From assembly GCA_037127255.1 (NCBI GenBank), contig JBANSL010000004.1:51905702-51969701 (forward strand): 64,000 nucleotides of DNA, read 5' to 3'. Position 1 is the stretch's first letter. The number at the start of each line of letters is the position of its first letter. This DNA is from Persicaria tinctoria (Eukaryota; Streptophyta; Magnoliopsida; Caryophyllales; Polygonaceae). The notes under the pieces were generated by a model. That model was not told where the DNA came from and made no database searches. It saw nothing but the letters and a program-made list of their open reading frames with translations. Position numbers and translations under genes: made by a program. Of this stretch, positions 14,101-27,016 are shown in pieces.

Positions 14101-14440
14101 GGAGAGAGGTTGAACAAGGGTTACTAAGTTAGCGTGGGTTAGAGCCGATTGAATATGAATGGGCGAGAGAAGATGATAGAAATATTTAAAGTGTTATAAA
14201 TTTTAGGAAAGTCAAAAAAGGGTCAGATTATTTCTAAGTGTTAAAATTTATCGGAAGAAGGAAACAAGAAAGTCTAATTTTTGTCAAATGTTAACATTAC
14301 CTCCAAAATTTGGAATCCCGGGCTCCAATTTTTTTTAAGTGTTTGGATCCCGCCTTTTTCCCTTATAACGCGCATTTTGGTTTTTTCAGAACTAACTATT
14401 TCACATATGTCCACATATTTGACCATTGTATAAACTGTTT
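11147..14440. other. CACTA interior without recognised genes
   Basis: This part of the transposon holds only short, weak reading frames. Positions 13510-14130 contain two diverged copies of a block (tagggtttcaactc...cgccggagtta, near 13650-13745 and 13950-14045), which may be further captured leader or exon sequence. Nothing in it could be assigned to a family. Confidence 0.4.
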
Positions 14441-14860
14441 TAGACATCACAAAAAAAATTAACGATGTAATAGATAAATTTAACATCTGTTGATTTCTTA
14501 ACAGACTTAAATGACATGATGTCTAATTGCAGTATTCTAGTAGTGTAATGAATTTAGATAGTTTACCTTCAAATATCTCTTTTTAATTTGTTCAGGCATG
14601 AAAATTATATAGTCTATCGAAGATGCATTGTTGTGGTGAACCCTGACTTTGGAATGTTTCTCATCATATATTCACAAACATTTGCAATTTGTCATTTTTC
14701 TTCTTCTTATTCTCTTATTTCTTAAAAAATCACTTCCGTTATTTGGCTTAGTAAACTAGTTGAGGTTCTTCAATTGGTATTCACACAATCCCTGTGATTC
14801 GACACTCGATTACTACAATTGACACCGTACGCTTGCGGGGTGTTGGTTTTAGACCGATCA

Positions 14861-15179
14861 TCGGCTACTCCCTTGACGTTCATGTAGGACAGTCCTACTC
14901 AGTATTGATTACCGCTGACCAATCTCCTAAGGACTACTACATTGTTGCTTCGTCGCGTTTCACTGGCAAGGTCCTCACCACCAGCGGAATCCTTCACTAC
15001 AACAACTCTGGTAGCTCTGTGTCTGGCCCCATTCCCGGTGGCCCTACTATCCAAATTGATTGGTCCCTTAGTCAGGCCCTCTCAGTCAGGTGATTTTTGC
15101 TCTTATGATGTCTCGTGTACAATCAAACCTGCTTCTCAAATGCAAAGTCTGATATATTTTCTGTTCAGGATGAATCTTA
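14861..15179 (+). pseudogene. SKU5-similar (SKS) gene, exon fragment 2, intron and start of next exon
   Basis: The frame reads SLDVHVGQSYSVLITADQ, SPKDYYIVASSRF, GPIPGGPTIQIDWSLSQA and SVR. This is the conserved second cupredoxin-domain region of plant SKU5-similar proteins. The exon ends at 15089. An intron with GTGATT donor and TTCAG acceptor spans 15090-15168. The next exon opens G ATG AAT CTT A and is cut at 15179 by element D, whose TCTTA duplication is 15175-15179. Coding resumes at 41002 with CAGCGAGTGG, giving NLTASGPRPN across the gap. The left 5 bp (14861-14865) are element A's target duplication. No stop lies within the exon, but the gene as a whole is destroyed. Confidence 0.88.
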
Positions 15180-18134
15180 TGTAAAGACCGGGAAATTTGA
15201 GAATATTAAATTATTAAAATAGTGATTTATAATCATTCGGGTTTCTAAAATTTGGGAGGTTTGAAATTTCCGTCCTTGAGCTATTGATTTTATTCTAAAT
15301 ATTTTAAAATGAGTTTCGACATTATTTAGATGAAAATTTAAAATATGTTTTATCCCGCTTCCATATGCAAATATGTAAAATAAGAGTTGGAATCCTTTAT
15401 TAAATTCTGAATTGGGAATTTGAAAATTTTTATGGGTTGAGTCCGATAAGGTCGAGAGAGCGGGTTTCGAGATATTTGTTTAGTTATTAAAAATACCTTT
15501 TCGGGACCACTAGTTCCATTTTCTTTTCTCTTTTCTCTTTCCTTCTCTACCCCCCCCCCCCCCCCCCCCTCTCTCTCTCCCCCTAGCTTCAAATGGCCTT
15601 GTGGCCTTGAGGAGATTCACACAGCTCACTCTTGTCCTTATTAGCAAATTGCAGCTCTGCTCCCTGCAACAATTGCCCATAGCACGCCAAAACCCACTCC
15701 ATCCTCTCCCTCTTCCCCATTCTATCCTCTACAGAAAGCAACCCAGAAACCTTTTCTTTCTTTCACCGATCTCCGCCCAAATTCACACTCAACGCCCCCA
15801 TCCCTTGCCTCTGTTTCGCTGAGCAAGCAAAAGGCATCACCTTCACCAAGCCTCCCAAACCACCACCCTCCTCTGCCCCACTTCAATTCATCACCAAAAC
15901 TCCACCGTGACGCCACTACCAAAACCGCTTCTCTGCTCCGGGCCCCTCCTTGCATTCCGAGCCGAGACGGAGCAACCGTTGCGAGCCTAGGAACGCCGAA
16001 GAGGAGAAAATCCGAGGTCAGACGGGGCTGATCATGAGCCTAAGCCGCCAGCAAACTCTCCGACGACGACGAGCCAAACCCCGAAGCGGAGCCGAGCCGT
16101 CCAATAGCCCATTGCCGATGTCGTCCCCGTCCCTGAGCATCTTCGTTCCCCCGTCTTCCCGAGTCAAGCTCCGGTAAGCCTCTCCTCCTTACTCGCGTTT
16201 TGCTCTCTTGGTATTGAGTGAGGTCGGAAATCTGAGTCGGTCCGGGTGGGAGAGTCTTGGTCGGAAAGGTGGACGCCACTGGGGGCCTGGACTCCTCTTC
16301 TTCCTCCGTTCTTCCGTCGACAATAGCCAGAGGACGAGGGAGACGGTTATTGTCTCTTTTTTTTCTTTGGCGGGTTCTGGGCCTAACTCGTTGGGCCTGG
16401 CCCGAACTTTCTATCCGGGTTATATTGTTTTAAATTGGGTTGGGTTTGTTTTTAATACAGATTAAGGTTGGGCCTAATTCTTTCCTTCTCCTTGGGCTGG
16501 ATCCGATTTTGAAAAAGGGTTGGACCTTTAGTCTTGGGTTTTTTGGGCCGGGTTTGTTTTAAGGAGTTGTCTTAACTGGTTTTTATACACTATATGATTG
16601 TTATATGTTATGATTTATATTATTGTTAGTCTATTTGAACATTAGTATTATTAATATGTGATTTTGGAAATGAATAAAGTAGTTGGTGTTAATTATATAT
16701 ATTGAAGATAAATTATTTAAAAAGGAGATTTTCAAGTTTTCGAAAATATCTCTATAAGGATTTGTGTTAGAAAACCAAAATGCCGGAAGTATTTCTATAA
16801 TATGATTTTGGGAATTTGTTAAGGATTTAAATGATAAGTATAATTTGAGAAATTATTTTGAATATGAGTTGACTTAATTTGGGATTTAAGAGTTTGGAAA
16901 AATATAGTTGGTACGATTTTATCAATGGGTTTGATTGAAAGTAAATGATTTTGGTTGATGTTGATCGTATCGGAAAGGTTTTGGGAAAATGGTTTTTCTA
17001 TCGATTGGTTTTGAGTATGTTGAGAACTTGGGTTTCGTGTGTGAATGTTGGTTCAGTAGCTTATGGAAATGACTTGATGATAGGTGTATAATGCTTTTGG
17101 ATTGCTTTGGACTTGCATTTGGGCCCTTGCTTGTATTATCCTGTTGTTCTGCATCTTCAGGTAAGTTCCCTAGGGGGCTTACTCAGGTTGGACATTCATG
17201 CATGTGTTGCATTTTATGTTAGGTGTTGCATATGCATAAAAGCATGTCATGTAGTATCCTGTTTAGGTTGCACTAATTGAATGAGCATCTGCTTACTTTA
17301 TGCGTTTGAAACAGAACGGCCGTTATCTGTGATAGTCCTAGAGTCTTTGCTAGGGTTATAGGACGACCTAGTCCTATCGGGTCCCGTCCTGAGTCAATTG
17401 AGTCATGAAACTTCCTTATATTATGAGATGCTTGTGGGCTTTATTGTGGAGCGGGTTGGGCATGCGTGCCGCCCGATTATAATGGAATGCATTCAAGAGC
17501 TGGCCAGTCTCCGCCCTATCGGAAGGGGGTGGAGGTAGGAGAGGGATATGCCATTTGGCATTGTCTTGGGCCCTTTTACAGTATTTCTGCACATTATTAT
17601 GAACTAGGAGTATGTTAGTGTGTTTAACTTTCGTACTGCATTAGAGCATCATTTTTAGGTATAGCACATACTATGTGGCCTCAACGAGGACTACCAGTCT
17701 CGCATGAGTGGCTCAATCTGACTTCTTTCCCCGTTCTTCTTTTAAAGGTATTTTCTGCAGATTTTGAGTGCTCGATATCTATATGACGGGGTCCCTTTTT
17801 TTTTGTGAATCGAAGAACCTGGCTAATTCTCTAACTCGTTATAAATGGTAACCACCCACTTATGATTTGGTTTTGACCCGACTCTGTCGTGACACCTTGT
17901 ATCTAAATTTTGTTTCCGCCTTACTTCCGTTTGAATTGATTTTTGCGACATAGTCCCTAGGACAGGTTAAGGTTACCCAACGACCCTACGATACTTTTAG
18001 GGTTCGAAATCCCTCTTTATTACTGACCTTAAAAATGAGTTTGAAACCTCGACCTGTACTTGGATTACAAGATCCGAACAAGGGGTTTCATCCCTTGAAA
18101 TGTAACCCGGGAATCATAATTCCGAGCCGTTAAA
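15180..18134 (+). repeat. Element D 5' LTR
   Basis: This direct repeat partner of 38070-40996 begins TGTAAAGACC and ends CCGTTAAA. It differs from the right copy by scattered substitutions and by a run of 20 cytosines at 15550-15569 that the right copy lacks. The GC-rich leader-like section (15590-16480) produces several short frames on both strands that are also present in the other LTR. They are not supported as genes. Confidence 0.92.
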
Positions 18135-18138
18135 AAGA

Positions 18139-18150
18139 TGGTATCAGAGC
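18139..18150 (+). other. Element D primer-binding site (initiator tRNA-Met)
   Basis: TGGTATCAGAGC lies four bases after the LTR end. It is the classic plant retrotransposon primer site complementary to the 3' end of initiator tRNA-Met. Confidence 0.93.
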
Positions 18151-21100
18151 TGAGGTTTTGCAATTCGGGTACGCAATGGTCGAGTGTATGTTTTGGAAAA
18201 CCGCCCATGAATTTCAAAGGATTTGAAAGGATTTTAAGAAGGGCAAAATGAACTTAAGATGCCTAGCTGAAATTGGACTAAGTAATGAACTTGACTTATA
18301 ATAAAAGAGGAAAACCGACCGAACGGGGACACGAATGGGTAGTAAAGGCGCTAGACCAACCCTATTGGGTGTAGTTGGGAACCGTAGGCAAAATATCAGC
18401 TTTTTCTTTACAGATGGATTGGGAGACTCAAATGAGATCATTATGAGTGTTATTAACTAATTCTGTACTAAGTGCTTGCTATGCTAGAGATCTGATTTGG
18501 TATGCCTAACAATGAGTTGTGTATTGACTGATCTGTGCAAAGGAGATAGTGGGAGTACCCTTATTTCCATGTGGTAAAACTCAGCTTGTGTGGAATAGCC
18601 CTTTCCACTATGTTAACCACTTGACGGTTCTACCGAGCCTTTCTCCAGGATGTCAGAGTCTTCCACGGGGATTGGGGTGGTAAACACATTGTGTCGGGAA
18701 TCATGGTCGGATATTAAGGTTGTCTGAGTGAGTGTTGGAAGTTCTTGATGTCACTTTGAGTCAGAAGTAAGGTGTTTCTGGGGCTGTCGTTCCTTATTCT
18801 TATGAGGATCAACCAGTGTCTTCTTGCCATGAAGAGTCGTACCGGAGTCCCACGGGAAAGAGGGGTGATGAGTCGGTTGGGAAAGGTCAATGGTTGCCCT
18901 TAGGGATCTCTGTCTGGTTGTAATGGTGGCTCTCTCTGAATTACATGACATGATTTTATAGCCTCTTGCATATACTTTGCGAATGACCATTAGTACAGAC
19001 TGCTCCTGCTATTACATATGTGATTGATTATATTGCTTGAGTCTCGTGTTGTGTCTTGCCTTCTATTATGATTGTATGTTGTTATAGCATGTTTACTTGG
19101 CCTATTGATCGTATGATTGATTGGAAGGATGAACCATATGATGTGAACCTACATGATCGTTATTTCCTCTTTGATTAGGTTCATGATAGTGTGATCAACT
19201 CCCCTTTATATGAATGCTTGTAGATGATTGCCTTAGCATGCTGGATGCTGACGTGTCAACACTTATTGCTCATTTGTGACAAGAATCTATAGCACGCCTA
19301 TCTATTTTTATTCGTCAATTCACTATTGTTGATGATTCTGCAAGTTAATATTATTGTATGATTACGTGCGTAGGATGGAGAATATGTGGTATAATTGAGC
19401 TTTAATGAATGCATATTTTGTCATGTTATGTGTTGATCTGCACTCATGCCCCGTATTCTAATCGTATTGCCCATTACTTGGACCCGTATTATGCATCGCT
19501 GAACTTTTCTCATTCTTCTATATCGTGGAATATGATTGAGTGATTTCTTATGCATCGTCATGATTAGTTGCATGTGTGTATCGTATGTTATATTGAGCTT
19601 CTAGCATCATGTAGGATCCTCGGTTGTGACTTGTGCGAACTTGTATCTTGCCTACGTTGTTGCTGATTCCCTCTTGAGCTAGGTCCCTGATAGTGTGATT
19701 CTCTTCTTTCATATCATTCTAGGTGTTTTACTCATGATTAGACTGATGTACAATGCGATGAGTGACTTGCTTCTCGTGATGGTTTATCCTAGCATGCTTA
19801 CATGTTACCTCTCAGTAGTGCTTCCCTGTTACTTTGTGTTATCATCTCGCACTTGCATGAATGTAAGACTTGACACCTCGCATGATTACACACCACGCCA
19901 TACCATGATTTTACATACGCATAACACATGAATGTTAGGATGAATCTAGTCAAATTACCTTGATTGTGCTCATGTTCGATATGTGCCGGTAGTGTCCTAT
20001 AGGGCTTATGATTTCCAATATGACCCGCCAAATGATCACGTGTTGTACTTGTTCTATGATTGATAACTATCGTACCGTTTTATGTGCCCTACGACAGTTC
20101 ATTCCTAGCATGATTATGATCTATCGTCGTGATGTTCTATTTGTTACTCTGTGGTGATCCCTCTTATTTTCATGGACATTATGATGAACTTCTTTAAATG
20201 ATTCTTGACTATGATCATGCCTTATCATGTATCGCTAGTATCATGTATTACTTATGCTTTTAAATGTATCTCGTCATATGATTACACGTCATTCTCAACA
20301 TATTATATGATCCTTGTTATTAGATGTGATAATTGTCATTCTGCTCTTATGTATCCTCGAATAACGTTTAGTTTGATTTTATGATGTACCTCGCCATGCT
20401 ATGTTTTAACTCATTTGTTGATGTGTATACCATGCTCGTTCATTTTTCATATACATGATACTTGCCATCCTCGTTAAAACCCGTATGACCATTATTGACT
20501 TTGCATAATTTGCTTGAAATTAGTAGGCATCTCTGCTTTCATGGAATAATAAACTGTTAGCTCGTCTCACATGCATTAATGTAGAACTTGATTGTGTCTT
20601 TTGGAATGAATACGCATGTTGTTCTCCTTGAGATAGGTACATATTAGTGTGGGTTATTGTAATTGATATGCTCCATGATGAATTTGTGTTACTTGTCGCA
20701 ATTATAATCCAATAGACTTTCATAAGGGCATCGTTGCTATTCCCGGGTCGAAGTCTTGTCTTTAGTCTTGTCGTTCTTAGCCTTGGTCTATGTTTGGTTC
20801 CGAAAGGAACATTGGGTTGTCCGCTCTTGTCACTCCCCTATCTTTGCTAACTTGGAGTCATACGTGATACATTGGATGAGCCACCGCATGGAAGAGGGAG
20901 TGGGAAGTTAGATAGTGATAGAGAACAAAAGCGTGGGCCCATAACCCACGGGCCTCAGGATCGATGATGTCGGTGGGACAAGCAGGTATCGAGGAATGCG
21001 GTTACTGAGTGTGATATGACTTGCAAGCGAGAGTGTCCTTTGTTCGAATTGCTAATTCTTCTGAATTTGTTGGTGACGATATTGCACTAACCCGACGATG

Positions 21101-22010
21101 AGATTTACGTGTTCATGTGTTGACTTGGTAATGATTGTTGCCTGATTGTCTGTTGTCTATGATGGCATGATTTTACACCATATAGTTCTAATGTGCCATG
21201 AACCATGATGCCTTGATGTGTTAATACTCTGAGTTGGTAAGCATGATCTAAATTACTGTACCTATAAAAGTATGAACTGCAAATGCTGAAAACCTGAATT
21301 GTTTATCTTCTGAGGTTATGATGCAACTTGCTATCTTGACTTGATTATATGCATATATGATGATTTGTAATAATGATTGAGCATGATGGTAAATTGAGAC
21401 TTGTTGACATAGTTGCAATAATTGATTATGAACCCATGATGCTATGCTTATAAATGCTGGTTGACCTGATGTAGATCTTATGTGTGATGATTCCATGATT
21501 GTTTCTCCTTTAAACATGTGGGTGAGATCATTTGGTAGTGTGGTTGGAGAGTGGTGAAAGAATTTGAGCGATTAGGATGACCGATGGTTTATTAGGTAAA
21601 TCACAAGAGAGAAATGTTGGCAGGGTAGGATGCTTGTGATGTCTTGAGTAGTATGAGAAGTGTGGAGAATGGATTTTAAGAGTATTAAGGACATAGTATG
21701 AGAGGGTGCCCATGTGTGAAGTTAGAGATAAGAGTTGGGTTCTTAGAGGTGGATGGTGTGTGGTAGTGCTTGATGGAATGAGGGGTGAGATTTGAGTATC
21801 GAAATAAATTGAGATTTCTTTGGGGGAAATTTTGTCCGAGTTGACGTTGGCGAGTCTAGAAGAGGAATAGTCTTGGCTCGAGAGTGGAGATGGGCGAGTG
21901 GGGATTGTGTTTTATTTTTGATTGCTATGATGTGAGGATTTTCTTGATTATTTTATTCATTTATATCTGCTGACATGACGTTAGATAGCAACCATGATGA
22001 ACCTGATATG
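18151..22010 (+). other. Element D internal region, left part, non-coding
   Basis: Nearly 3.9 kb lie between the primer site and nested element B. The sequence is rich in catgat/gtatgatt-like words. It has only short frames with no retrotransposon motifs such as CX2CX4HX4C, D-[ST]-GA or YXDD. I see no gene here. Confidence 0.7.
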
Positions 22011-24168
22011 TGTTGTGAGGAGGAAATCAAGTACGAAATATAACAAAATAGATCAAACCAGATTTAGGCACACGCAAATAATTACAAGACTCCTCCAATG
22101 CAGTAGTGGGAAGTCAGGATCGATCCACGAGGAAGCGTTTCAGCGGATCCTAGGCAGCTGTAAATCTCACAGAAAAGCAAACTGAAGACAGAAACAAAGG
22201 AACAAAGAAAGAAAGACAAAAATAACAAACGAAAGCAAGAAATAAAGCAAAGACAGAAGCTACTTGATCTCGACAAGCACAGTACTCGAGATCGACAGCA
22301 GAACTAGACAACAGAAACTCAGAAATCACAGCAGACAGCAAACCCAACAAGGGCACCTCGATCTCGACAAGCACAACTCGAGATCGACAAGAAATAGTAA
22401 AAACAGAAACTGAAAATCGACGACAAAAAAGCAGGAACTCAACTCGATATAGACCAAAACCAACTCGAGATCGACTAAGGTCTACTCGATCTCGACAAGC
22501 CCCTCCTCTGTATGGACCAAAAACACAGAAAATATAAATTCCAGATTCGAACACAGATTTCAGAATTTCGACAGAAATAAACTCAATATAATAAAGAACT
22601 TCCAAAGCCAGGGTATCAACGCCACAACAATAACCATGCAAAGTAACACGTAAAGGCATAAAAGATCATGATTTCCATCAAAATAACTTTCGTTACTAAC
22701 AAATAGGCATATAGAGGCTTTCGCATAAACCATAATTGTTACTAACCCTTTTCACATAATTAACCCAAGTTGTATTAAGATCAGTTTCGCTTCAATAATA
22801 CAAACAAGGATCACCTTCAACTCTCGCAAAAGAATCATGCTCATAGGGATAGAAGATGAATTGCATCAAAAGATCTGACCTTTACCGCATCACCTCACAT
22901 GGCCACCGTCGGGCTCACCCCAGCCCCAAAAGTGGGTGGGCTACTCGCTCTTCATCATCAAGAAATATATTAAATAACAAAAGAAACTAACTTGCATTGA
23001 TTAAATAAAGAAATCTTACAACCAACAAGACAAATCCGCTTTCGCCTTTCCACCTTGCTTGCCACAAACTTTCTCTCTCTACTCCTACTTACTTGAATGG
23101 AATTGTGTGTGAAATTGAATGAATAAAAAACTAGCCCCTAAGGCTTTATTTATAACCTTCTATTCCTTGCTAATCAAGGATAGAAATATCTATCTTTATC
23201 TAAATCTATATCTAAAGGCTTAAAAGATAAATAAAAGTAATTTAGGAATTAAATCAAAAAAGGGAAATTCTATCTAAAGAGTAAAATCTTCCATTTGTTG
23301 ATAGGTGTGGATAGATGTTGATAGATCTCGGATATCTCGGACTCCTTCGGCCCCAAGGAAAGCCAAACCGCGTCGGACAGCAAACCACGTAACGCGGCTT
23401 CGGACACGGCGCTCGTCAATCTCGACCAGGGCTAGTCGATCTCGAGTAGGACTGGTGTCGACTTGGGCTGGCTGGCTTGGTCGGGTAGCTCTGCTCGACA
23501 AGGCTCGGACTGGTGCTCCTTGGCTCCTCGATCTCGACTAGCTGTACTCGAGATCGAGTAGAGTTGGCTCGGCTTCTCCGTCCTCGGCTTCTCGACTTGG
23601 CATAGCTCGTCGACTCCGGACATGGCGTCGAAGTGTGGTCGATCTCGACAAGAGTTACTCGAGATTGAGTTGGGTTCCGGGATCGGGTTGTCTCTGACTC
23701 AGTGTCCTCTATTAGCTCTGCTCGACCAGGTGTGCTCGGACAGCCTTTGTCGAGATCGAGTAAGTGTACTCGAGATCGAGTAAAATTCTCTCAGTTTTCT
23801 GCTCTGTTCTTGAAACGCACTTTCCCGAGTCCTCGTTCGTCGGATTGACGCATATGACCATGCGTTGGAAAGCTCTTTTCGAGGGCTACAACTCTCATGA
23901 AGACATTAAAGCTTTATTCAGAACGAAGAATGGTGAAAAATGGCCTTTACTCCAGCTGCACCATTCTTAGCTTCTCCATGAGTTTCATTTAAGCTCCAAA
24001 GTGCGTCCGATTTATGCGAAATATAACAAAAACTTGTGTAGACCTCCATATATTGCAAATAAGTGTAAACTATACAGATTTTGTATTATTCTAACCCAAT
24101 ATGCATGAAATGCGTGCATAAATCGATATAAAAGTAAGTGTAAAACATGGCAAATTAGGCTCACCACA
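22011..24168 (-). repeat. Element B 3' LTR
   Basis: This 2158-bp LTR closely matches 35124-37280. It contains numerous ctcgagatcgag / ctcgatctcgac words (22265-22500 and 23395-23790) that form short inverted repeats. Frames such as 22150-22659, 23274-23541 and 23432-23623 arise from this repeat and recur in every LTR copy, so they are not called as genes. Confidence 0.9.
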
Positions 24169-25647
24169 AACACCCCATACTTAAGCTTGCTTGTCCTCAA
24201 GCAATACTTTTAATTGTCATTCAGGGGAAGAATTCAAACTCTCAACATCTTAGATTCATTCTCATATAACCCTGCAGTCAATTACCATCCTCGAAAAGGT
24301 ACTAGTGTCACAGATCCATGCATGTGCAAATATACAAAAGCAACATCTACTCACAAAAGGAGGGTTATGCAAAACATTCATTCGTGACAAAGCATTAATA
24401 ATCAAGAGGACTTTAATTTAAGCTCAAATAAGGAGTAGATTGGTAAAAGGCTAAAGCTGGGCAATTTTTTTTCAATGTGGTGCTAATGATCCGGGGAAAT
24501 GGAGTATTTCCAAACAGAATTTCATACCACATTCTTTCTTATAAGATTCATCACCTTTCATATTGCTTTTATTCATAATAATGCTTTTACCTCTCTGACC
24601 TCAGCACTGCCTTCTCGCGAGTCGTAAACATGGGTGTCATGAATGGCCCCGGATACTTAGTGCTTTGGACTCCTCACCTGTGTGTCCCATCTCGCCAAAC
24701 TATTGTCTCAGTAAGCAGGGTCAATCTACCTTTATCTCCTGAGGTGATTGGATTTTCTTTCACTCATTAAATTTTCCATATATTTTCAAACATTTTCACA
24801 ACAACCATATAATGTATCTCCATAATGTAATCATCATTCTCAACATAATCCCCGGATAAGGTAAGAAATGGTAATATTTAGAACATGTGGAGCAATATAT
24901 GAAATAAGACATATTATGGCTTTTGTGTAATGCCTAAGCATAGGTAAGGCTAGGATTATAAATAATATGAGCATTATATATGGAAATATAAAGTCCTCCA
25001 TCCTTTTCTCATGCAACATGTCAAAAGCAACACCAAATTTACCTCCTTTCATGGTTTTCATCAAAATATGCACTTCATTGTGACTTCCCTTTACTAGGCA
25101 ATTTCATGCTATATCTCTAATGAATCCAATTTTGCATCATCGAGTTCAATATAAAGCTTCCATGACATTATTTCCAAATTTTCAATGGGGGTCATTTTTC
25201 TCAAATTTTGGAAAACATGCATATATAAGCACATAAATCAATAATGCATTCCAAAATAGCCATGTAGCAATTCAAAGAAATAAATTCTAAATGTGCACAA
25301 ATAATGTCAAATATGATCAAATATGTACAAAGTAAGCCCTTCCCCCACCCCATACTTAAATATTACAGTGTCTTCACTGTATAAAAACAAGGGTAAAGAA
25401 AGAAACTCACTAGACAGGTGTGCAGGGCCTCTTAATGTCGAATGAAAGAATCGCCTAGGCCGAGTATGAATATGGCTCATCCATGGACCTGAAAAGTGTA
25501 GAAGACATATACCCACAATAGAAAAAACTAAAAGTGTTCAAAACCAAAAACAAATAAAACAATGTCCAAAAAAGTCCCAAAAAAAATAAATGTCTATTTA
25601 CAAGCTCTAGATTTTATAGTCGCTAGGCCGACTTTCTTCATTTATGC
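24169..25647 (-). other. Element B 3' internal non-coding region with PPT
   Basis: No gene is visible. The box AAGTATGGGG (minus strand) occurs next to the LTR at 24173-24182 and again at 25348-25357. The one beside the LTR is the likely polypurine tract. The first 296 bp are duplicated at 37281-37576. The region is closely related to 29457-30900 of element C. Confidence 0.7.
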
Positions 25648-25872
25648 TTAAGGTGCCATCTGCAGGGCCCATGTAGCTTGGACTTCAAATAGGACTCCAT
25701 TCTTGTCCATCAGCTGCAATCCTCCAGAATGGATTTTGTTCACCACAAAAGGCCCCATCCTCTTCTTGTTGAATTTGCTAGGGAACCAATGATCCTTTGA
25801 TTTGGAGACATAGAGCTTGTCTCCAATTTCATACTCTTTGGGCTCATCATTGGATATCCTACATAAGCGCAC
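25648..25872 (-). pseudogene. Element B integrase C-terminal remnant
   Basis: The 74-codon frame contains YEIGDKLYVSKS, WFPSKF and MGPFVV. This follows the pattern GDKVLLxxSRxxxFPGKxxxRWxGPF at the C-terminal end of plant Ty3/gypsy integrases. It lies directly after the protease frame, so nearly the whole reverse transcriptase, RNase H and integrase core were deleted. It is not functional on its own. Confidence 0.6.
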
Positions 25873-25875
25873 ATA

Positions 25876-27016
25876 TCAAGGCAAACATCTCCCATGTATA
25901 GATAGATCTTTAATGGAAATGGGAGAAGAAAGATCCATACCTTGGCTTACCTTCGCAGAGACGGAATCGGGGACCACAGTGTTTGGTCGATCTCGAGTAG
26001 GGCTACTCGATCTCGACGAGTTTTTAGCTTCTGGTGGCGAGCTGCTCGAGGATGCAGGAGGTGGTGAAGGTTGGTCGACATCGACAAGCCTGGTCGATCT
26101 CGAGTAATCAGTGGTCGAGATCGAGTAGTCTTGGTCGTCTGGTGGAGTCAGCGTCGAGGAAGGAGAAGCCGAGGGTGGGAGGTGGTGGTCGATATCGAGT
26201 AGTGTACTCGACCTCGAGTTGCCTGTTGCTTCAGTCTGGCTGCTCGACGACGCTGGTGCTGGTGGAGGCTCTTGGCTTTGGTCGAGATCGACTAGGGTCC
26301 TCGATGTCGAGGACTCTTGGTCGACTTTGACCCTATACTTAGTTCCTGTCACGGCATCCAAAAAATAATTAGTCCATAACGACGTACCTTGGTTTGTGTC
26401 GATTGGATTCTCTGTGTCCTCCTTTAGGATTGCCATGATCTCCTCCACCTGGGCCTCCATATCTCTCTTTTCTAGCTCCTCATGGGTCATATTTCTTACC
26501 TTGGGTTCCCCGTAGGTGATGTAGCCAGCTGAGATAGATTTTACCTCTTCCATTGGACATGTATGCCTTTCAGCTTTATTAAAGGAATACTCAATTACCT
26601 CATCGCTGATGTTGAAAGTGAGCACTCCTTTCCTCACGCTTATATTGGCATCCACCGTCTCCAAGAAGGGTCTTCCTAGAATAATTGGACAAGCAGGGTC
26701 TTCTTGCATATCAACAACTAGGAAATCAGTAGGGACAAAGAATTTACCTACTTGTACTGGCACATTGTCCACCATGCATGTTGGAATGACCACCGTGTTG
26801 TTGGCCATGTAAAGTCTAGCATCCACATGCTCTAGGGCACCTATCTTAATCTTGGACCAAATTGTTAAAGGCATTATACTCACACTAGCTCCAAGATCAC
26901 ATAAAGCATTAATTTTATATGGACCAAATCCAATGGTTATAGCAAACTTACTTGGATCTGGCCTCTTTTCCAGTATGTCCAAATGGCTGCATTCCTCTGT
27001 AATCTCAGCCATTGAT
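25876..27016 (-). pseudogene. Element B protease region (gag-pro polyprotein, C-terminal part)
   Basis: This open stretch of about 378 codons carries the retropepsin-type motif ALCDLGASVSIMPL (Asp-Leu-Gly-Ala near residue 38) and later CPIILGRPFLETV, the second conserved strand of the aspartic protease. The enzyme would cut the element's polyprotein. The C-terminal third is low complexity (Ser/Pro/Asp) and is largely encoded by the same tcgagatcgact words found in the LTRs. It is in frame with the gag region upstream but separated by a TGA just before SMAEITEEC, where relatives have an Arg codon. Reverse transcriptase does not follow. Confidence 0.83.

Noticed and set aside
15590..16480. GC-rich stretch in the element D 5' LTR with frames on both strands (e.g. 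15722-15955, 16040-16279) that looks like a gene start
   Set aside because: The same sequence and frames recur at 38460-39380 in the 3' LTR and differ by stops and frameshifts. There is no protein-family resemblance, so it is LTR sequence.
22150..22659. 169-codon minus-strand frame
   Set aside because: It lies wholly in the element B LTR, is rich in Arg/Val from the ctcgagatcgac repeat, and is broken in the other LTR copies.
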